From positions 28,995,608 through 29,059,607 of the forward strand of contig CAMGYJ010000010.1 in NCBI GenBank assembly GCA_946122785.1: a stretch of DNA of 64,000 nucleotides. The letters run 5' to 3'. Both the position numbers and the translations under genes were made by a program. Shown piece after piece: positions 57,815 to 64,000 of the stretch. Source of the DNA: Linum tenue. Its lineage: Eukaryota; Streptophyta; Magnoliopsida; Malpighiales; Linaceae. Within the stretch, counting starts at the first letter, position 1. Every line of letters starts with the position of its first letter. The notes under the pieces are model-generated. The model saw only the letters and a program-made list of their open reading frames with translations. It did not search any database and was not told where the DNA came from.

Positions 57815-60002
57815 ATGGCTAGTAATCTCCAGATAGTTGTATCATTTCTCGTTTGTGGGATGGCTATGGTTGATGCTCTATCCCATTCGGATTCTGTTAG
57901 ATTTGTGAATTTCTCGGCAGCTGCAGCTGGTCATGGAGTCTGCAGATCAGTGGTTGAGCCAGAAGGCTATAGCTGTTCAGAACACAAGGTAAATATTTTC
58001 ACAAGAAAAAAGAAAGATGTATTGGTTCAAGAGAATGAATCTTGAAAAGCATCTTTTGGGTGGTATGTTTTCAGGTGACTACAAAAGATGGTTACATCCT
58101 TGGCATGCAGAGACTTGCTAGCAAGTCTGGTGGCCGTTCCAGAAAGCCTGTTCTTCTACAACATGGGCTGTTCATGGTTAGCAAAAATTTATGTTTCTTA
58201 ATTACTTTAAGTTTTGTTTTCTATTTATGAAGTTATGAAACAATAAGCTTTGTTTTTCCCTTGGTGGCAGGATGGAATGACATGGTTTCTACTACCTCCA
58301 GGCCAGAGTCTGGCATTCCTCTTGGGAGATAACGGCTATGATGTCTGGATCACCCATGGCCGTGGGTCCAAGTACAGCCGAGGCCATGTATCTTATGATC
58401 TAGATGACAGAGTTAGTTTGCTTTCTTTGATCACAAACCATTAAAGATGTAGAAACCCGTCAACTCACAACTCATTAAGTTTGGTTAGAGTGAGTTTGGG
58501 TTGATATTTGCCGATCCCTACATTCTGGTTCCAGCATGCTGACAAAAACTAGCTATTGTTGTTGTTGTTCTGATGCTCTCAGGCTTATTGGGATTGGTCA
58601 TGGGATGAATTGGCAGCACTGGATCTTCCTGCCACGGTTGATTATATCTATAACCAGACAAAACAGAAGATGCACTATGTTGGCCACTCCCAGGTGAATA
58701 TTCTGAAGATTCCGAAGTTGCTGTTTTAAGGCCTCTGGCAACTTCAAAGAAATTCTGATGTCTGTCTTTTGTGTGCACAGGGAAATCTGATAGCTCTTGC
58801 AGCTGTTTCAAAAGGCCATCTTGTCAACAAGTTGACTTCAGTTACTTTGCTTTGTCCCATTGCTTATATGCACCACATGTCATCACTCCTCATGAGAGGA
58901 TCTATTGATCTCTTCTTCGCCGAGGTGAATTCCTCGCCTTCGGTGCTCATTCTTCTTTTCTCTTCTGTTCCGGAGCCGAAAGAGCAATTCTTTGGCTAAT
59001 AATGTTGAGAGATTGTTTGCTTTTTTTGTCTACTATGCAACAGGGATTTTATTGGCTGAAAATTAAGGAATTTGATCCAAATGGGTAAAAAGAGTGTGAC
59101 ATTTTTCTTTTTCCCTCTTAGTTGTTTCAATCTTAAAACTTGTTTTCCCTGATAGAATCTTGGTTATGACTTATGACACTAGGGGTCCTGCTCAGAAGTT
59201 TCTTGAAAAAATGTGCAAGCTGCAATTTGTGGACTGCAACAACTTGATGACTGCATTGTCAGGTTGATTCTTTAGTCCAAACTTCTTGTTTTGTTTTCAT
59301 AGGATGCATGAATTGTATGTTTGTCTGAGTTCTGGAGTCCATGCCCTTACCAGGGAAGAACTGCTGTCTGAAACCTTCTGCAATGGATTCTTTCATGGAA
59401 AATGAGCCTCAACCCACATCTACAAAGAACTTGCTCCATCTTTCTCAGAGTAAGTGGATCTACTTAATTAGTTATGCATCACCAAAATCTGATCCGATAC
59501 GTTCAACTCGTCTAACCTCTCTGAATTCCGAACCCTAGTTGATCCCAAAATTGATGGCCCGTAACGGCCTTGAGCTGTAATCCTTTGCCTAAGCAAACAT
59601 TCTGATACACTGCTGATAAAGCCATGGTTTCCTGGATTCTAATTACTGATTCTTTTGCTGCGCTTCAACTTTTTGCCAGTGGTGAGACGAGGGACAATAG
59701 CAATGTATGATTACGACAATGAAGATCAAAATGTGAAGCGTTATGGGCAGCCTACTCCTCCAGTGTACGACATAACCCAAATTCCTAAGGACTTGCCTCT
59801 ATATCTCACTTATGGAAGCACAGATGCCATTACTTCTGCTAAAGACGTGCAAATCTTGCTGAGAAGCTTGAAGGATCACATGGGAGACAAACTTGTGTCT
59901 CAGTTCATCGACAACTATGCTCATGCAGACTATGTCATGGCTGATAATGCTAGGGAAAAGGTTTATGAGCCTCTGCTGGGTTTTCTTAAACTGTATAATT
60001 GA
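57815..60002 (+). CDS. Secreted triacylglycerol/acid lipase-like hydrolase B (412 aa)
   Basis: Nine predicted exons: 57815-57988, 58075-58176, 58271-58411, 58583-58693, 58781-58924, 59044-59084, 59156-59262, 59354-59449, 59680-60002. Every exon has exactly the length of its partner in lipase A and the full frame is open. It keeps the signal peptide, LLQHGLF, GHSQG with the Ser nucleophile, TYGSTD and NYAHADYV. Differences are scattered substitutions, for example KLQFVDCNN in exon 7 where A has KLPFAGCNS. Intron 4 is longer than in A. A recent tandem duplicate, so its function should be close to A; it may differ in expression because the MULE now lies a few hundred bases upstream. Confidence 0.92.
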
Positions 60003-60110
60003 AAGGTGAAGAACTTAAGGTCCTTTTGTTAAGTCTTCCAATTGGGAGACAAATTTATCTTGTGTTGTCATTACAATTCTGTTGTATTTCATTAATTGTA
60101 ACACCAATAT

Positions 60111-60116
60111 AATAAA
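60111..60116 (+). terminator. Candidate poly(A) signal of lipase B
   Basis: AATAAA in the same context as that after lipase A. Homology between the two blocks ends about 20 bases further on. Confidence 0.5.
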
Positions 60117-60136
60117 AGGAAACTTTACTTACCTAC

Positions 60137-60904
60137 GAGACTGAGATCAAGATGTTCATTGTTTTGATGAGTTTGAATGAGAGGAGGGATTCAGGTATAT
60201 ATGCTTGGGTAAGAATGGATGCTTACTTTAAACAACATGTTTTTCGCAATCGGAGGAATACATTTTCACCATGTACTTGCCCTCATAGGATACGATGCCC
60301 TTTTATGAACAGTAACAATAAAAGAATTGTTATTTTTTTTATTAAGGAACAGAAAAAACTTACTTGTGGATTAATATAATTTAATTTAATTTAATGATTG
60401 ATTAGGGAATGAGTTTGAGTATTTCACTATAGCTACTATTAGGCAGTGGCCCAATCAAATGGCTGATGATATCATCTTCATTCTTAGGTGACAAAGCCCA
60501 ATCCCCAAATATGCCTGATTTGATGCATTAACCAGTAAAAGTTACTCAATGGTGTTTAATTGTTTTTCTATAAAAAACTACCAGCTTCCCACATGTGAAC
60601 ACTTCCTTTTTGGACACTCTCACTAATCAGTAAGGAACTGCAAACACCCTTAAAACTAGAATCAAACCCCCAAATTTGAATACAACTGCTTTGTCCAGAT
60701 CGATTCTGCAAAAATTAAGCTACAAAGTTGCTGACTTGATCAATGTAAACGTGGAAGTTCTTCTATTGTGGGGGACAATAAATTATTAAAGAATAGATAT
60801 GCCAAATAGACCTGTAATATGTTTTTGGTCTCCTTAAACAAAGTTTGTCTTGAGTCCAAGAAACCATTTTTTTGTTCTTAATCTTAATCTTAAGATTGCT
60901 CCGC
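60137..60904. other. Spacer between lipases B and C
   Basis: AT-rich sequence unrelated to the end of the A block. No gene or repeat seen; the right part should hold the lipase C promoter. Confidence 0.5.
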
Positions 60905-60911
60905 TATAAAT
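60905..60911 (+). promoter_or_regulatory. TATA box of lipase C
   Basis: TATAAAT, 63 bases before the ATG, close to the spacing in the two sister genes. Confidence 0.5.
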
Positions 60912-60967
60912 TTACTGTGGAACATTGGAACCAAATCGCAAATCGATCTCCCCCCCAAAATCGAAAG

Positions 60968-62946
60968 ATGGCCAAAGCTCTAACCTTTGTTCTCATATCA
61001 GCACTTCTCTGCAATTTGACAGCTGCCACAGGAAGAAGTAGACGCTTCCTTTCTGCCATGAATGTCACATATGGACTTGAGCCATCTCTCAGTGATGGCA
61101 TCTGTGAGCTATTGATCACAAATCAAGGCTATACATGTGAAGAACACACGGTAACTAACCGAAATAGCATCGATCCATTTGATGATGAAAACATTACGTT
61201 TGTAGCAAGTTTCTAAAATATGGTTCTTTTACTATGTTGGTTTTGCAGGTGACAACTTCAGATGGCTATATTCTGAGCTTACAAAGGATCCCAGTTGGGA
61301 TTTCAGGTGGCAGTCCTGGGAAAAGAACACCAGTCCTTTTGCAGCATGGGGTGTTAATGGTACATTGTTACTCTCCATCAGAATGATTTTGGGTGGATTT
61401 AGAACATGATGAATTACTGATCTTTCTGACATGGCTTTTGCAGGATGGGATGACTTGGCTTCTCCTGCCTCCAAGCCAGTCATTAGCATTTGTGTTGGCT
61501 GATAAGGGTTATGATGTATGGATTGCCAATAGTCGAGGAACAAAGTACAGCCGCGGCCATGTTTCACTTACTACAGATGACAAAGTACCTCACTTTATCT
61601 TCATCTTGATTAGAAACAAGTAAAGGGTTTTCTCTGATGAACTCTTTTTTCAATTTTTGAACTCAGGCTTACTGGAACTGGTCATGGGATGAGCTGGTGA
61701 ACTATGATCTGCCTGCTACAGTTGGTTATGTTCATAACCAAACTGGCCAAAACATGCATTATGTTGGACACTCACAGGGGACATTGACAGCTCTTGCTGC
61801 CTTTTCAAATGGCCAGTTGATGAACATGGTGAGATCAGCTGCCTTGCTTTGCCCTATTGGCTATCTGGGTCACATGAGCTCCTTCTTCTCCAAAGTTGGT
61901 GCTGATTTATTCCTTGCAGAGGTATAAAGCTTCGAAATTGTACTAACTAATTAACCTGAAAAGAAGAAAAAAAAAAAAAAAGGAAATCTCATGGCAATTT
62001 TATCTACCACATTCTTGTGTAACAGGAATTGAACTGGTTGAATATCAACGAATTCGATCCCAAAGGGTAAGAGAAATTATACTATAACTTTCAGTTCAAT
62101 GGTTACTTTCATTGCAAGTCTCTAGACAAAGCTGAGGTCTATTCTCTGTGATAATGGAAACAGGATTGATGCCGCAAACTTACTTCACGACATCTGCAAG
62201 GTACCTGGAGTCAGCTGTGGGGACTTGTTAACTGCAATTACAGGTAACATTACATAGTTTTAATATATCTTGATTGCCAAGTAACTCTCTAAGTTTCAGT
62301 TGCAGTAATGGAGATTTTGTTTTGGATGTCCATTTAACAGGCAAGAATTGCTGCCTGCAATCTTCCACAGTGGACCTGTTTCTGAAATATGAGCCGCAGC
62401 CCACATCAATGAAGAACATGATCCACCTCTCCCAGAGTAAAATCCTTCTCTTACCCAAAATTCTCATCTAGAAAAACTTAATTTATCGGACGAATTAGTT
62501 TTCATTCTTAACATGTTATGAGAGTCGACTTCAAACCCAATGAACGAACATTAATTAGGAAGAATTGGGTCTTGACTAAAGCTTACTGCTGCCTTGTCTC
62601 TTACGTTATTATGAACCCAGTGGTGAGGAGAGGGACGTTGGCAATGTATGATTACGACAATGAGGATGACAACATGAGCCATTATGGACAGCCAAGCCCT
62701 CCAGATTACAACATGAAGAACATCCCCACGGAGTTTCCTCTCTTCTTCAGCTATGGAGGGAGCGACGGGCTTTCGGATAAAAGCGATGTCAGATTCTTGC
62801 TGGATGTGCTGAAAGGTCATGATGATAACAAGGGTAATTTCATGACTCAGTATGTGAATAACTATGCTCATGCTGACTATGTCATGGCTGATGCTGCCAA
62901 AGAGGAAGTTTATGATCTTGTCTTGAGTTTCCTCAAGCTTCACTGA
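60968..62946 (+). CDS. Secreted triacylglycerol/acid lipase-like hydrolase C (410 aa)
   Basis: Eight predicted exons: 60968-61150, 61249-61359, 61444-61584, 61667-61921, 62026-62066, 62164-62243, 62341-62436, 62621-62946. Phases agree throughout. Signal peptide MAKALTFVLISALLCNLTAA, then GYTCEEH, TSDGYIL, LLQHGVLM, nucleophile elbow GHSQG, acid in SYGGSD and catalytic His in NYAHADYV. The intron that splits GHSQG in A and B is absent, and exon 6 is 27 bases shorter than its partner. It is clearly more diverged, so the C versus A/B split is older than the A-B duplication. Same reaction expected: hydrolysis of acyl esters in the secretory pathway, wall or vacuole. Confidence 0.92.
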
Positions 62947-63070
62947 GACTGCAAGAAGAGAATGTATACTGGTGAATTGAATGACCCCCATCTTGTGTAT
63001 TCTGTTGTGCAAGAAGTTTGCATCATGTAACATTGTGAATAACAAGGCATTTGTATTAAACATCAGATGA

Positions 63071-63076
63071 AATAAA
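63071..63076 (+). terminator. Candidate poly(A) signal of lipase C
   Basis: AATAAA about 125 bases after the stop, in AT-rich sequence. Confidence 0.45.
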
Positions 63077-63213
63077 ATGGCATCTCTTGTTTCTCTATTG
63101 TGATATTGGAAGTTTAAGAAATATGTCATTGATGAGTCTTTCTGATATCTCATTCTTAAAAATAAAACAGTTTGTTCAGCTCTGAACATCCATTAAAATA
63201 TTTTGAATGAGTA

Positions 63214-63238
63214 TGCGGTGAGCGTGGATCGAACACGC

Positions 63239-63281
<43 letters not shown>

Positions 63282-63286
63282 CCCGT
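63214..63286 (-). tRNA. tRNA-Phe (GAA)
   Basis: On the - strand the sequence folds as a cloverleaf: D-arm with TAGCTCAGTTGG, anticodon GAA (complement of 63251-63253) in the loop CTGAAGA, and T-arm GTTCGATCC. It ends CACCGCA without an encoded CCA, as in nuclear genes, and has no intron. A T-rich stop (TTTT, complement of 63196-63204 region) follows. Position 1 is A where plant tRNA-Phe has G, so the first acceptor pair becomes A-C. TTGAATGA occurs at 63203-63210 and 63286-63293, next to and just overlapping the ends. It may be functional or a decayed copy. Confidence 0.88.
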
Positions 63287-63293
63287 TGAATGA

Positions 63294-64000
63294 AACAACT
63301 GAAAAACAGTTTTTATATCATCTTTGTACTGCCGTCGCTTGTTTACTAATAAGTAATAACCACATACCTCATTTCATCTTGCAAGGCAAAAAAGGCAGCC
63401 AGACGTTGCTACACCATGATCAATCTCATATGCGATCACATGGAAATATGGCTGTGTTCATAAAGCTTCAGTTTTGTCTATGATCTCATTACAATTCCTT
63501 CATTAGGGAACTTACAGCGTTAACGATCGCTGTTTATTGGTGTCTGTCTCATTTGCTTTCTAATATAATGTTTTGTGGTGATGTACAAGTGATCATCAGG
63601 ATGCTTAATTCGAAGGACTCGTCATATGTTTTAGGGGAAGCCATATTCAGGGAGATTCTTGTGTTGTCCTTCTCATTCATTGTGTTTTGTTTCATTTCGC
63701 GCCATGTAGGTATAACAGGGCTACATATATTGTGGTAAAACAAGACACTCTTATCATTGGATTGACTTCTCATTGACCAACAACCCTATCTTTTTTCTGT
63801 TTTTGATTGACCTGCAAAGGTCCATTGTATTATATCGTATCTTGTTGTCATTTTTTGTGAATAAATTGTGAAAAAGTGGATATATTAATAGATTTTGAGA
63901 CAAATTTTTAACAATCTTAGATTCCAAGAAGTATCAAATACGTGTATTGAATCAAATTAGGATGTGTTTGATTAAATTAATTGTCATTGAATTACGAGTC
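63294..64000. other. Intergenic sequence to the window end
   Basis: AT-rich, no credible gene, repeat or RNA seen. Confidence 0.5.

Noticed and set aside
62551..63189. 212-codon - strand ORF
   Set aside because: It is antisense to the last exon and 3' UTR of lipase C and has no recognisable domain.

Overview
The window reads as nuclear DNA of a flowering plant, most likely a eudicot. It is AT-rich, its genes carry GT-AG introns, the protein families are plant ones (tandem-CCCH zinc finger, EAR-type ERF repressor, acid-lipase-like plant lipases), and nested plant transposons separate the genes. I cannot name the species.

Host genes, all on the + strand except the tRNA: the last four exons of a multi-CCCH zinc-finger gene (126-2191); a single-exon ERF repressor (7418-8155); a five-exon gene for a small unrecognised protein with two hydrophobic segments (28974-30300); and three intact secreted lipase genes (31225-33329, 57815-60002, 60968-62946). 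A tRNA-Phe(GAA) lies on the - strand at 63214-63286. The first two lipases are close copies. About 4.3 kb, reaching from exon 2 of the small-protein gene through lipase A, was duplicated downstream, and the copy was later split by an 8.4-kb block that is mostly one Mutator-like element. The third lipase is an older paralogue that lacks one intron.

Mobile DNA fills most of the rest. 4742-5478 is a hAT-type element with a perfect 8-bp target duplication. 10838-15421 is a decayed Ty1/copia element. About 15640-22652 is a dead L1-type LINE holding three hAT-type insertions. 24248-25617 is a larger hAT-type element, 25780-27447 an internally deleted MULE, and 27930-28585 a foldback element. 34977-48209 looks like a ~2.5-kb Ty3/gypsy-like solo LTR split by two later insertions: a 7.46-kb Sirevirus-like copia element with an extra ORF beyond pol, and a 3.25-kb Mutator-like element with a broken OTU-protease gene. 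49030-56571 is a 7.54-kb MULE with palindromic terminal arrays. It carries a broken transposase and, in convergent orientation, a plant-mobile-domain (PMD) gene, and its transposase intron holds a 341-bp MITE with 9-bp target duplications.

No prokaryotic-type system, CRISPR array or operon is present. The most interesting structures are the PMD-carrying MULE, the OTU-carrying MULE-like element, the extra ORF of the Sirevirus-like element, the set of hAT families with different subterminal palindromes, and the lipase tandem array. Splice sites and target duplications were read by eye; family names rest on motif recognition, not on searches.
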